64,000 bases of DNA from Arenicola marina (GCA_964019135.1 OZ025248.1:36325670-36389669), one strand, 5' to 3'; shown: positions 37,501 through 44,372, counted from the first letter of the stretch. The notes: generated by a model from the sequence alone, not told the origin. Program-made: numbers and translations.

Positions 37501-39926
37501 TGGGGGATCTATGCAATATTTTAGACAAAGACTTGTTGTTTTCATCTTCAGCAAAAGTCTGGTACTTATATCCTGCAGGCAAATATACAGCAAATATAAA
37601 TATGTTGAACTACTGTAAACTGCCTATTTGAAGCCGCATACATATTATAAGCTGCACCCCAACTTTGGCCTAAAAAACCGTGTTGGCAGGCACCCAGAAC
37701 CATTTCCGGAAAACTACATATAATAAGCCGCACCCGGACTTTGGCCTCTCGACCCCCTCCCCCCTGTATTCCTGCTTAATCCCATCCAGTCAACCAAACC
37801 AATTAATTGTTTATACAAGCAGTCGTGACCATTAACAACAACAGTCAGCTCTCCCTCTCCGATCGCACCTCTTATCCAGTGTCACACCAGTGGCTGGCTC
37901 CCCTGGCCCCTACCAAGCCAATTAATTGTTTATACAAGCAGTCGCGACTACTAACAACATTCACCTCTCCCTCTCAGATCGCAGCTCTTATCAAGTGTCA
38001 CACCAGTGGCTGGCTCTCTTCTCTCTACCCAGTATCTAGTTCCTGTCTACCCCTCCCCCACCAAAAAACAATTTCATTGCAACGGGTGCACCAAAATAAA
38101 CTGTTTCTACTTGAGTGTCTAAATGGGTGTTTGTGGCGATTAAATGGTTGATCAATGTGTCAAGCGATCGAGAGATGTGGGTAAGCAGCCATATAGATCT
38201 GATTTCACCTCCCACTATTGAGTACTTGCTGACTTTGAGGTTCAAACATTCCATACACAGTGTCAATGGCTACCAGCAAGGGTAAGTAGCGATCTAGACG
38301 ATTCTGTAGTCAGATACAGTTTTAGGCGCCCCCTGTCACTGGAATTGGTAAGCAATATGTACACACGTTTATGACATTTTACCACAAACACAAGTTTTGA
38401 TTCTCAGTGTTTTGGTCACTGGCAGATAATTAGTGCTGGATATGGAAGGGGTTTATAGCTTGTTATGAACCGGAAGGCCTTGTACTTAATAGAATTAATA
38501 AATAGATAAATATATCTTTGACGGCAGTGTCTCAGTGCAATGTCCTGGCATTGAAGGTTGCCAGTAAAATAGCGCAGAATGATCTATGACTAGCAATATA
38601 GTGACAACAGCCAATCAGAGGTGCGTGCCGGCAAAATAGCCCAACTCAATCTGTAGCCGGTCACAGTCAAATATACACTGCCTAAATTATAATCTATTTC
38701 TTTATAATGAATTAACTTACTATTAATATTAATAAATACTATTTAGCAGCAATATCAATATTGTTAATTATACATACTTATTATTTATAATTTTTACTTA
38801 TTAAAGCCCTAATTTTCTGCATGTAATATATTAAGCTTAAATATATTTATATTTAAGCTTAATATATTTTAAATCTATATCTTTATGCAATAGACTTCAT
38901 TTCTATCATGAAGATTGAAACTGTTCACCAGAGCTATGGGAAAATTGCTATGCCTATAACTAGCAAAAGTGACTTTAGCTTTTAAATTATTTACTTGATT
39001 ATGTAATATGTCAAGAGTGTATAAGCTTACCAATATTTGAAGACAGTTCTAATATTATTTAAAAGTTAAAGCTGCTTATACCGCAATTTTTTACTTAAAT
39101 TATATTTTTTGTAATATTTTGGAAATACATTTAGAACACATTATCTGACTGTATAAATTTAACCTTCATGAAAAATAGATTTGTCATCATATGATGAAAG
39201 GTATAAAACTGCCGAAAGGTATATATTTCGATCAGGTAGTAAACAAGAAAGCCACTTTTTCACATGGGATGCACTAATTTTGCCCAAAAAATAGAGGCTT
39301 AACAACATATCTTGGTTTTTATTGCATACAATAGGTGTACTTCTATGCTAAGAGTATAAATACATCATTTCCAATCAAAATAACTTTTACATTTTGCAAG
39401 AAAAATATGGCTGGATGAGTAACTTGGACTTGAGCTTTTTAAGTCTCATGTCAAGTGTTGTCATGTGAAACTCATGGCCAAAAAGTAGACAAATGTTTGA
39501 CCCCACCCACACTGACGCCTGGACCCTGGTGTCAGTAGTGACGGTGACACTTGTCACTGTGGGTGTCACTGGCTCTGTGCCTGTCGGTTCCTTCGTCAGT
39601 GTCAGTCACTTTGTCAGTGTCCCTGTCAAGTGTCACTGGCGACAATGTTGACGAAACTACAAGTCCCACATGCGTTACATCACAAATCAAACTATCACTG
39701 CAAGCATTATGTCCACAGTTATTCAGGAAGATACCTTTTGTTGGGCGTTTGACGGATTAATTTACTTACAGTCTAAATGTTTTTTCTTGGGCCCCATGAT
39801 TTCCTCGGTCGTTGCCTTGCAAACCGACTTCGCTAGGCCTTGGCCAGCAATGCTGTGCCTGGCGGCGGTCACCCTGTCCGCCAAGCTTTGTCCAGCTATA
39901 TTCGGTCCATGAATTAGCTTATTCAT
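10446..39926 (-). CDS. PICALM: Clathrin-assembly adaptor, PICALM/AP180 family (whole gene span, multi-exon)
   Basis: Proteins of this family bind PtdIns(4,5)P2 through an ANTH domain and recruit clathrin, AP-2 and EH-domain partners at the plasma membrane; they also retrieve small R-SNAREs. I joined 24 coding exons by GT-AG sites, and all phases agree from ATG to TGA. The ANTH domain fills about residues 10-285 and contains the lipid-binding stretch [14 protein letters not shown] near residue 45. The tail has NPF x3, DLF x2 and DPF x2 motifs, as in family tails. With every cassette exon the product is about 826 residues; without them about 662, close to human PICALM (652). An in-frame TGA at 39942-39944 supports the chosen start. 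One gene appears to stand for both vertebrate paralogues PICALM and SNAP91, as in fly (lap) and worm (unc-11). UTR limits and poly(A) site were not resolved. Confidence 0.93.
12136..12237 (-). CDS. PICALM: Adaptor exon 23: G/M/Q/P-rich tail
   Basis: 102 bases, phase 0 to 0, encoding [20 protein letters not shown] then [14 protein letters not shown]. Similar in composition to the YPATTPTGMIGYG...QPVMRPP region of human PICALM. Acceptor TTGCAG, donor ATG|GTTCGT. Introns on both sides exceed 1.5 kb. Confidence 0.82.
13435..13527. repeat. Left part of 24-base array, split by a transposon
   Basis: Variants of CTAACCCAGTATATAGGCTA. The array resumes at 14541 as four regular 24-base units, so it was continuous before the element at 13528-14540 inserted. 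Confidence 0.88.
13528..14540. mobile_element. Non-autonomous TA-flanked DNA transposon with 29-base terminal inverted repeats
   Basis: The first 29 bases (13528-13556, starting CCGTCATTTACGTATG) are the exact reverse complement of the last 29 (14512-14540). TA flanks both ends, as expected of Tc1/mariner-type insertion. Inside each end are extra copies of GTGTTCCAAAACAT or GTGTACTAAAACAT. The 1013-base interior shows no transposase frame, only G-rich sequence, so this is a MITE-like element in the adaptor intron between exons 22 and 23. Confidence 0.85.
14541..14650. repeat. Right part of 24-base array
   Basis: Four perfect units of ATTATCTAACCCAGTATATA+GGCT followed by decayed copies. It is the continuation of the array at 13435-13527. 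Confidence 0.9.
15355..15478. repeat. Imperfect ~29-base repeat, four to five copies
   Basis: Units contain AATCCGAGTATTAAGCAGGGAA with variation, in the intron between adaptor exons 22 and 23. Confidence 0.8.
15661..15753 (-). CDS. PICALM: Adaptor exon 22: [10 protein letters not shown] tail segment
   Basis: 93 bases, phase 0 to 0, encoding [20 protein letters not shown] then [11 protein letters not shown]. It is symmetric and could be skipped. Acceptor GTTAG, donor GTG|GTCAGT (an alternative GT three bases earlier would drop one valine). Confidence 0.78.
16308..16419 (-). CDS. PICALM: Adaptor exon 21: WSQ...KKMTGG tail segment
   Basis: 112 bases, phase 2 to 0, encoding [20 protein letters not shown] then [17 protein letters not shown]. 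It aligns with the WSQPGEKKLTGGSNW region of human PICALM. Acceptor CTATAG, donor ATG|GTGAGT. Confidence 0.9.
16655..16723 (-). repeat. tRNA-like sequence, probable SINE head or tRNA pseudogene
   Basis: On the minus strand CGGCCGAGTGGTACAAC resembles an A box of Ser/Leu-type tRNA, and GGTTCGAAAGCC, about 40 bases later, is a near-perfect B box. The ends do not pair as a functional tRNA acceptor stem. It lies immediately after the exon 20 donor. Confidence 0.5.
16784..16940 (-). CDS. PICALM: Adaptor exon 20: conserved tail, FEGFG and DLDSSLASL
   Basis: 157 bases, phase 1 to 2, encoding [30 protein letters not shown] and [25 protein letters not shown](N/S)L(V/A)GNL is diagnostic of PICALM/AP180 tails, and [10 protein letters not shown] matches the FDELGGLLKP segment. 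Acceptor CCTCAG, donor AAAAA|GTACGT. It is the anchor showing that the short upstream exons belong to the same gene. Confidence 0.92.
17790..18265. repeat. 33-base minisatellite, about 13 copies
   Basis: Units such as ACGTTATTCACAGTAACATA plus CTGCATAGTAATA, more degenerate toward both edges. The long open frame across it is an artefact of a unit divisible by three. It lies in the intron between adaptor exons 19 and 20. Confidence 0.92.
18655..18915. repeat. ~40-base minisatellite, about six copies
   Basis: Units contain TTTCTAACTATGGGTTGTGA followed by CTATTCCATAGATTTAACG. It ends within 15 bases of candidate microexon 19, so repeat expansion could affect that exon's splicing. Confidence 0.9.
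18929..18952 (-). CDS. PICALM: Adaptor exon 19: candidate 24-base microexon
   Basis: 24 bases, phase 1 to 1, encoding AHDSPAKP. A pyrimidine-rich stretch (CTCTTCTTGAAGTTGTAG) precedes it and CCAG|GTACTG follows. It keeps the frame and the S-P theme of the neighbouring exons. Microexons of this size are often neuron-specific in animals, but here that is only inference. A chance match cannot be excluded. Confidence 0.45.
19359..19409 (-). CDS. PICALM: Adaptor exon 18: cassette exon of the ALD...SP family
   Basis: 51 bases, phase 1 to 1, encoding [17 protein letters not shown]. Acceptor ATTAAAG, donor CCAG|GTTAGT. Third-position differences from exon 17 combined with a conserved peptide point to purifying selection. 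S-P and T-S-P sites could be proline-directed phosphorylation sites (inference). Confidence 0.68.
19741..19803 (-). CDS. PICALM: Adaptor exon 17: cassette exon of the ALD...SP family
   Basis: 63 bases, phase 1 to 1, encoding [20 protein letters not shown] and Q. It is nearly the same as exon 18 over TSAPPR(A/S)TSP, which makes coding function likely. Acceptor TTACAAG. The donor, ACAGA|GTACGC, is the weakest in the gene; a later GAG|GTAACT at 19638 is an alternative but would end in phase 0. Confidence 0.6.
20264..20326 (-). CDS. PICALM: Adaptor exon 16: cassette exon of the ALD...SP family
   Basis: 63 bases, phase 1 to 1, encoding [20 protein letters not shown] and P. A strong pyrimidine tract (CTCTTCTCTCTGTAAG) precedes it and the donor is CCCT|GTACGT. 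Length and phase equal those of exon 17, and both carry TSPAF. The divergence in the first half lowers confidence. Confidence 0.55.
21007..21070. repeat. Perfect 31-base inverted repeat with 2-base spacer
   Basis: Left arm 21007-21037 (starts CACATATTGCCCACTACC) and right arm 21040-21070 are exact reverse complements around CT. It sits in the intron between adaptor exons 15 and 16. The GCAATATGTG end is then repeated directly. Confidence 0.95.
21404..21448 (-). CDS. PICALM: Adaptor exon 15: short cassette exon of the ALD...SP family
   Basis: 45 bases, phase 1 to 1, encoding [15 protein letters not shown]. It resembles the next three exons (an LD near the start, a basic residue, then S-P). 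Acceptor GGTTCAG after a pyrimidine-rich run, donor CCAG|GTGGGA. A second acceptor (CTAG, exon from 21439) would also keep frame. Confidence 0.6.
22060..22131 (-). CDS. PICALM: Adaptor exon 14: symmetric cassette exon with DPF motif
   Basis: 72 bases, phase 1 to 1, encoding [20 protein letters not shown] then EGFK. The DPF motif is a classical binding site for the AP-2 alpha appendage. Acceptor GACAAG, donor AAAG|GTACCG. Coding is supported by frame, motif and GC content. Confidence 0.72.
23477..23566 (-). CDS. PICALM: Adaptor exon 13: symmetric cassette exon
   Basis: 90 bases, phase 1 to 1, encoding [20 protein letters not shown] then [10 protein letters not shown]. It is a low-complexity G/P/Q segment like other parts of the tail. 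Acceptor ATTAG, donor CCAG|GTCAGT. No family-specific motif; the call rests on splice sites, phase and composition. Confidence 0.68.
25444..25527 (-). CDS. PICALM: Adaptor exon 12: symmetric cassette exon
   Basis: 84 bases, phase 1 to 1, encoding [20 protein letters not shown] then YRQPQQSP. Of two nearby AG acceptors only CTCAG|CC keeps the frame; the upstream CCCAG would reach a stop. Donor CCAG|GTAACG. The AQFDAAFG stretch resembles the FDxxFG type of adaptor motif. It can be skipped without a frameshift. Confidence 0.72.
25936..26263 (-). CDS. PICALM: Adaptor exon 11: NPF/DLF motif-rich tail
   Basis: 328 bases, residues 353-461. It is rich in A, G, P and S and contains three NPF motifs (ANPFN, PNPFA, NNPFA), which bind EH domains, and two DLF motifs (LDLFS, DDLFG), which bind AP-2 or clathrin in this family. 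The end, AAWGSPSMP, resembles the STWGDPFS segment of PICALM. The acceptor GAGCAG|AAA is chosen because it restores phase 0; the donor is CCAG|GTAGGC, phase 1. The GC content is much higher than in the flanking introns. Confidence 0.88.
26843..26978 (-). CDS. PICALM: Adaptor exon 10: post-ANTH helical segment
   Basis: 136 bases encoding [20 protein letters not shown] then [20 protein letters not shown] and ELELYK. The charged stretch aligns with the DEREKQAALEEEQARL region of human PICALM and is likely helical. Acceptor TTTCAG, donor AAG|GTCATT; phase 2 in, 0 out. Confidence 0.85.
27340..27422 (-). CDS. PICALM: Adaptor exon 9: last ANTH helix and start of tail
   Basis: 83 bases encoding [21 protein letters not shown] then TGAPAP. 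APSSLL(D/E)ALE(E/Q)HL is the standard family sequence at this point. Phase 0 in and phase 2 out at CCTAA|GTAAGC. It marks the transition from the folded domain to the flexible tail. Confidence 0.93.
28555..28596 (-). CDS. PICALM: Adaptor exon 8 (42 bases): end of ANTH domain
   Basis: Encodes [14 protein letters not shown], the conserved VGIDxGDIPDL motif that closes the ANTH fold. Acceptor TTTTAG, donor AAAG|GTCAGT, phase 0 to 0. The first residue is S where human PICALM has Q. Confidence 0.93.
29805..29911 (-). CDS. PICALM: Adaptor exon 7b: mutually exclusive alternative to 7a (KFFEM form)
   Basis: 107 bases encoding (E)[19 protein letters not shown] followed by [16 protein letters not shown]. 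Acceptor TTTCAG and donor GAG|GTGAGTAAG are both strong; phase 1 in, phase 0 out, same as 7a. No stop or frameshift is present, so it is not a decayed copy. The KFFEM/YKRFL wording is closer to AP180/SNAP91 as I remember it. It is AT-rich compared with 7a, which suggests an old duplication kept under selection. Confidence 0.9.
30961..31067 (-). CDS. PICALM: Adaptor exon 7a: alternative ANTH exon (KYFDM form)
   Basis: 107 bases encoding (E)[19 protein letters not shown] followed by [16 protein letters not shown]. Acceptor TTCCAG and donor GAG|GTAACA are intact; phase 1 in, phase 0 out. A second exon of identical length and phase lies about 1.05 kb downstream (7b) and shares 23 of the 35 complete codons' residues. 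Because 107 is not divisible by three, a transcript carrying both would shift frame, so they are expected to be mutually exclusive. The KYFDM start resembles PICALM. Confidence 0.92.
31261..31360. repeat. 30-base tandem repeat, 3.3 copies
   Basis: Three identical units CATATAATTATTGTGTTTTA+TCACAGTCGG and a partial fourth, in the intron upstream of exon 7a. Confidence 0.93.
32204..32372 (-). CDS. PICALM: Adaptor exon 6: ANTH domain
   Basis: 169 bases encoding [18 protein letters not shown] through [18 protein letters not shown] to [10 protein letters not shown]. These are the late ANTH helices and match the family with few substitutions. The acceptor is ATTCAG and the donor CTAG|GTAAGT is strong. 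It leaves in phase 1, which fits either of the two alternative exons that follow. Confidence 0.95.
32780..32819 (-). CDS. PICALM: Adaptor exon 5 (40 bases): ANTH domain
   Basis: A very short exon encoding [13 protein letters not shown], the link between the KVKRG and LLKT helices of the ANTH domain; the human counterpart is similar (DGVMRTMNTEK). Acceptor TTGCAG, donor AAAG|GTAATG. It enters in phase 2 and leaves in phase 0, exactly what exons 4 and 6 require. Confidence 0.9.
32899..35572. mobile_element. Possible 2.7 kb repetitive element rich in TGACGTCA sites
   Basis: This intron block differs from its surroundings: it carries seven TGACGTCA palindromes, near-duplicate internal segments (for example around 33170-33300 and 33490-33620) and a (CATA)n/ACAGACA-type simple repeat near the right side. 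The left edge has the short palindrome TCGACC-ATA-GGTCGA (32899-32913). The right edge has a 13-base inverted repeat TATGACGAAAATT (35544-35572). No long open frame or target duplication was found, so the mobile-element label is tentative. Confidence 0.4.
35711..35813 (-). CDS. PICALM: Adaptor exon 4: ANTH domain
   Basis: 103 bases encoding [18 protein letters not shown] then [17 protein letters not shown]. This is the very conserved [15 protein letters not shown] core of the ANTH domain. It enters in phase 1 and leaves in phase 2 at GAGG|GTAAGT. The vertebrate RQVAFDF is RCMAFDF here. The exon lies just outside a repeat-rich 2.6 kb block in the next intron. Confidence 0.93.
36819..36894 (-). 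CDS. PICALM: Adaptor exon 3: ANTH domain
   Basis: 76 bases encoding [18 protein letters not shown] then LDKAGVQ, a near-exact match to the family segment after YGNE. It enters in phase 0 and leaves in phase 1. The acceptor is TTTCAG|AGG and the donor is CAAG|GTAAAA. It is too short to stand out as an open reading frame and was found by extending the protein match. Confidence 0.92.
37250..37392 (-). CDS. PICALM: Adaptor exon 2: ANTH domain
   Basis: 143 bases, residues 53-100. It reads from [19 protein letters not shown] to NLMNYGNE and closely matches the ANTH helix region with the conserved WVVVFKGL and YGNE segments. The acceptor is TTTCAG and the donor is GAG|GTAAGG. The joint to exon 1 rebuilds HLDYLIHCTN, the conserved family sequence, which confirms the phase. 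Confidence 0.95.
37620..38030. repeat. MITE-like segment and ~119-base tandem duplication
   Basis: 37625-37760 has two copies of AAGC(C/T)GCACCC..ACTTTGGCCT. From about 37799 two ~119-base copies begin CCAATTAATTGTTTATACAA and end near CACACCAGTGGCTGGCTC. Located in adaptor intron 1. Confidence 0.75.
38825..38868. repeat. AT-rich inverted repeat, 19-base arms
   Basis: Arms 38825-38843 (AATATATTAAGCTTAAATA) and 38850-38868 are exact reverse complements with a 6-base spacer, inside the very AT-rich part of adaptor intron 1 (38690-39200). Confidence 0.9.
39770..39926 (-). CDS. PICALM: Adaptor exon 1: start codon and lipid-binding loop
   Basis: Encodes residues 1-52 plus one base, beginning [19 protein letters not shown]. 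The segment [17 protein letters not shown] matches the conserved start of ANTH adaptors, and GPKKKHLD is the basic PtdIns(4,5)P2-binding motif. The start has A at -3 and an in-frame stop six codons upstream. The N-terminus is about ten residues longer than human PICALM. The donor reads ACT|GTAAG and ends in phase 1, matching exon 2. Confidence 0.92.
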
Positions 39927-40024
39927 CTTGAAATTTAGTTGTCAAAGGGCCAGAGCGACCCTTTGGACACGAATCGACAGGATATCACCGTTCCTCCGGC
40001 TCCGAGGGGTGGATGCAGATTTTC

Positions 40025-40062
40025 CAAGATGGCGTATCGTGGCACTTTACCGGGTCACGTGA
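40025..40062. promoter_or_regulatory. Candidate promoter elements upstream of the adaptor gene
   Basis: About 100-135 bases upstream of the adaptor start codon are CAAGATGGCG (40025-40034), the consensus of YY1-type sites, and the palindrome TCACGTGA (40055-40062), an E-box of the USF/MITF/TFEB type. No TATA box is evident. Position and motif pairing suggest a housekeeping promoter, but no transcript start is visible. Confidence 0.4.
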
Positions 40063-41881
40063 ATAAGGGGATCCTATATTTTCACATCAGGTCATTAAAA
40101 GTTATGCAGCCAGCCGATCCTGCATAACATATCATATATATATATATGGTTCCATCATATATATGCAGATATATATCTGCAGCACTGTGATATACCCGGA
40201 AAGGTATGCACTAGTCTACATCGGGACAAGCTAAAAAAAACGAAAGGGCATATTGCGCGCAGTAACCTTAAATCCTTAGGCCACATATTATTCTGTTTAG
40301 CCGCTCTCATGAAACCTCAGTATTGTTCATATGTCGCTGACTATAAGATCTACAAAACGAGCGTATGGCGGCTTCATATGGGCAAATTGTGTAGGATCAC
40401 CTCGTGAAATGTAACTGTTATTTTGTTCTAAGTTATGTAGGACGGTTTGGGCAGTCGGACGTTTTGGGCCCCAACAAATTAAACGGGTCCATTATTTAAC
40501 CGAGATCGAGCGGCTGGGAGGGTAGGGGGGCGGACGTGTGAGCTTCAGTATGGCCGGGAACAGTGCGTAAAAAGGCACGGGAAAAGCGTTAATTAGCAGT
40601 ACGTATGTTGACACGCCAATGGCCTTGGCCTCTTTGCTCGCTATGGGACTTGTGACGGCCTCCTCGCGGACCTAGATCTACCTATTAAAACAATGAGATT
40701 AGCAAGGTATGAAACAAATCTGGGGACATATATTCTTTGTATTCTTTGATGATCGTGTTGTGCTTGGACAAAAATTAGCGTGTAACTGTGCATTATGTTA
40801 TAGGTGTGAAAGTCATGATCCTGACCCGTTTTGGGCAGTCGGACGTTTTGAGTTCTCACACCCGTTCGGCGTGCAAAATATACCTATATATGGTTGGTTA
40901 GCAACCATATATAGGCATATTTTGCCTATATATACACCATGTGTATATAGGATGTGTATATATATGTTTTCGCGGAGCATGACCTAGCTGTTTCAAACTG
41001 AGGAGCTCGCGATCTTTAATAAAATTGATACAACTTTATAAGGGCATATCAATAATAACACGGGGGAGGGGGGTAACAGCACACGAATAGCACGATTAAC
41101 AACCCCGCTTCCCCCTGCCGGCAACCCCGTCCGTGGCCAGTAGCTGCAGGGTCAGCATTTGCTAATCCCGGCTCCCACACTCCCCCCTCCCCCCTTCCCT
41201 CCGCCACCCCGAGCCGCCACTGCCCCCACCCGCACACCGCGGCGGCCAGATGGAAGCACGGATTGGTAGTGTGCACGTACCCTCCTCTTCCTCCCTTAAA
41301 ATTAACAATTTTAGCACAAGTCAGAAAATCCATCTCTTAGGTGACTATACTTAAATTTGCTAAGGCGGCCAACGCCGGAAAGAATAATTATAAGGTTAAT
41401 TTATTGCAGAAAGCTGAAGGACAAGTGCGGGGTGCAAAGCAGATTTCATCCTGACTCCGAACTTGGTCAATACTATTTTTGTCGTATAATTTAATTTAAA
41501 ACCTAAAAATCCCTCTTTTTGATATTCTGATTAAAATGTTGCCCGGTATAACCTAGCTGTTATTGAAACACACGCAGGCACTGTTGGCCAGTGAAGTATG
41601 AAATAATTAATGGTCCCCGGAAAAGGAATTGCTTCCGGGTCACCAATGTAATTCGGAATACCGTTAAGGTCCAGTTTATTTGATCATTTTACTGAAAATC
41701 TGGCCATGTAGAATTGAAACTAAGCCGCAGCTGTTTTCTGTGAGTATTTAGATAATCAGAAATGCAAGCAAGTTGAGCTTGGCTGGCGAAACCTTATCAC
41801 ACCGAATGTAAAACCTATTTCCGTGTCGTCTATCACCAAGCCTGGGACAGTGCCAGTGTGGGACTGGGAGTGGGAGAAATG
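40063..41881. other. Intergenic region between the head-to-head genes, left part
   Basis: No gene recognised. Holds (AT)n with the palindrome TGCAGATATATATCTGCA near 40163, a 21-base direct repeat (40446-40466 and 40830-40850, TTTGGGCAGTCGGACGTTTT+G), a hairpin at 40873-40925 and a C-rich stretch at 41100-41240. Confidence 0.6.
40873..40925. repeat. Hairpin with 24-base arms, 5-base loop
   Basis: Left arm 40873-40896 (starts GCAAAATATACC) and right arm 40902-40925 match as reverse complements at 23 of 24 positions, with loop GTTAG. Confidence 0.9.
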
Positions 41882-42051
41882 AAACTGTGTCTGTATATGT
41901 GAAACTGACGTGCAAATAAACTAGGAAGTCGCCGTCTTGAAGTGTGTCAACTACCCATTTTAAAGTTTAAATGTCTTAACCTGTTAACGTGTAAGGATAG
42001 CAGTGCATGGCAACCCTGCCAAAGAGAATACGATGTATATATAACTTATAA

Positions 42052-43099
42052 GGCAAAGTGAGCTAATCTCTATCCTTGGGTAACCTCGACCCCCACATGC
42101 TATTTTTGTTAATGACGCCACCAATCGAAAAAATTTCGCCCAATTGATTTTTCGATCACGATCTTAGGGATACCCCTGATAACTAGACACAGATACGCTA
42201 GATAATAGGCATGTTATTTTTTTGTCAAATTTGAATTAAATAAGTCTTGCAACCCAACGTTAACAGGTGTATAAGCAGCTAATCTCAAAAGTTAAGACAC
42301 ATGAGTTTCAAAAACAAGCAGTATGCCTTATTAGCACTGAGTATTATAGCTTATTTTATAATAAAGAGTGACAGCAGACGATGTTTACAACAGGTGTGAC
42401 ATCATGACAGTTCTTCCCCAGACCAACTTTGACCTTGGGAAAGATCAAGGTTACCCCACCTTTTTTACGACCGTGGTCTAACCTCGATCCCCTCTTTCAT
42501 TTAACGTAATTTTCTAACCATATATATTATAAATACATCATTTTTTAGCAGTTGATGGTCATAAATACATGCAACAATAACGGTCCGGCCCTGCTTCCGC
42601 ATATTCTGACGTAAACTAATATTCAGATGTGTTGTAACGTAAAGGATTTATTTTGGCATCGTAACGCATCCATTCCAAATGGCATTTCTTGGCGTGATGC
42701 CCATGAAGTATTCTGTATTTGCGTTATGACTGCCGTGTAATAAGACTAATAAATATAGTTTCATGGGACCGTTTTATCTATCGTTGCGTAGTAGAAGCAC
42801 AATTATGAGAATTAATATTTTTGCTTTCACACACTAACGATCACGATACGCAGATTCAGTCACCCATCTATCCCAGGGGGTCGAGGTTAGACCACAGGGA
42901 TCGAGGTTCGACCATGCCCCCCACTGCCTTTCAAAAAATGAGCATTCCCGACATACTGCAGATGTTTTTTTTTTTTTTATTGAAATACATTATTTGAATA
43001 CCACTGGATACTGTTTGAACAAAAAATAAGTTCATTTCACATTATTGAAAAAAATAGACGCTTTTGTGTCTTAAGGGGTCGAGATTAGCCCACTTTGCC
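42052..43099. mobile_element. Non-autonomous DNA transposon with GGCAAAGTG terminal inverted repeats
   Basis: The left end GGCAAAGTGAGCTAATCTC and the reverse complement of the right end agree at 18 of 19 bases. The interior repeats a GGTCGAGGTTAG-type motif in both orientations (near 42087, 42478, 42887-42920 and 43077), which may be subterminal protein-binding repeats. No transposase frame. Comparison with the empty site in copy 2 (ACTTATAAGTATTT) shows the junctions, but no clean target duplication remains; superfamily unassigned. Confidence 0.75.
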
Positions 43100-43558
43100 T
43101 TAAATATTTATTAGATAGCTCACTTGACTTTTAATTTGTCAAATCCTACTCAATGCAAATTAGGAATATTAAGGAATCTACCCTCTGTCACTTTTCACAT
43201 GATTAAAAACTATATATTAGACTCAAATACGATAAAATCTATATAGAATCTGATATCAAATCACCAATAGGGGTAGATCTATATAATAAATATTTTTTAT
43301 TTATATAATTTATTATTAATAACTGTGTCTGTATATGTGAAACTGACGTGCAAATAAACTAGGAAGTCGCCGTCTTGAAGTGTGTCAACTACCCGTTTTA
43401 AAGTTTAAATGTCTTAACCTGTTAACGTGTAAGGATAGCAGTGCATGGCAACCCTGCCAAAGAGAATACGATGTATATATAACTTATAAGTATTTATTAG
43501 ATAGCTCACTTGACTTTTAATTTGTCAAATCCTACTCAATGCAAATTAGGAATATTAA

Positions 43559-44216
43559 AGGGAACCGCCAGCCTGGCCTCTAGCGCTGCTTTACCGATTC
43601 ATATAATACCTAATTATCTATCCTCCAAATTACAGAATTTTTCGTTCTATCTATAGCTCACAATAAAATTTAGAAGTGACCGCCGGGCACGACTTCGCCG
43701 CCTACCCAGGCGGCAGCCCTTTTTGGAGGTGTGTCCGCGATTGACCAATCAGGAGGCAATACTCTAATTTATTCAAGCCGGAAATTGCGCCTAATGTGTG
43801 AGCAAAACAAGAGCGCGTGATCATCGCTAATATAAAGAGCTGCGGTTCTAACTCAAATCATGGCATTGTTGCGGAGTCAATCGTCACAAGACGTATATCA
43901 ATTTGTTCGGATGGTACATTTCCATAAAACACTAAGAACATGTTCTACTGCGCGGCTTGGAACTGCCGCTGTTCATCTGTAAATCGCGACCCTGATCTCT
44001 CTCTCAGCGAGTGATAATGCGGTGCCACATGAATAGTCACAATACGCGTCACTGCTCCCGGCAAAATGGCGCTCTGCTCGACATTGCTGGGGGCAGGTTG
44101 CCTTAATTTTTTTCTCCTTACCAGTCGGCCGAAACGAAGCGTTAACACTCGACAATTTAACTTTAAGATGTAAACTTTCGGTGCAGATCATGATTAAATT
44201 AGGTTGGACACCCGCT
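43559..44216. mobile_element. TTAA-flanked 658-base insertion, possibly Kolobok- or piggyBac-like
   Basis: The insertion is flanked by TTAA at 43555-43558 and 44217-44220, whereas the empty site in copy 1 has a single TTAA. That is a precise target-site duplication. The ends (AGGGAACCGCC left; AGCGGGTGTCC as reverse complement of the right) are only weakly similar. A short frame inside resembles the start of a THAP zinc finger, which fits Kolobok-type elements; piggyBac also uses TTAA. Confidence 0.7.
43940..44014 (+). pseudogene. THAP-like N-terminal fragment inside the TTAA element
   Basis: A 24-codon frame, MFYCAAWNCRCSSVNRDPDL then SLSE-stop. CAAxNC at this distance from the Met matches the first cysteine pair of THAP C2CH fingers. 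The remaining cysteine and histidine are not present before the stop, so if this is a transposase relic it is broken. Confidence 0.35.
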
Positions 44217-44372
44217 TTAAGGAATCTACCCTCTGTCACTTTTCACATGATTAAAAACTATATATTAGACTCAAATACGATAAAATCTATATAGAATCTG
44301 ATATCAAATCACCAATAGGTCTAGATCTATATAATAAATATTTTTTATTTATATAATTTATTATTAATTAAT

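Larger units (their letters stand above)
41882..44372. repeat. 388-base tandem duplication, both copies interrupted by transposons
   Basis: Copy 1 is 41882-42051 plus 43100-43319. Copy 2 is 43320-43558 plus 44217-44372. The halves begin AACTGTGTCTGTATATGTGA and TATTTATTAGATAGCTCACT. Copy 1 is split by the 42052-43099 element and copy 2 by the 43559-44216 element, so each copy preserves the other's empty site. Confidence 0.9.

Noticed and set aside
42052..43099. piggyBac assignment of this element
   Set aside because: Its junctions do not show a TTAA duplication when compared with the empty copy.
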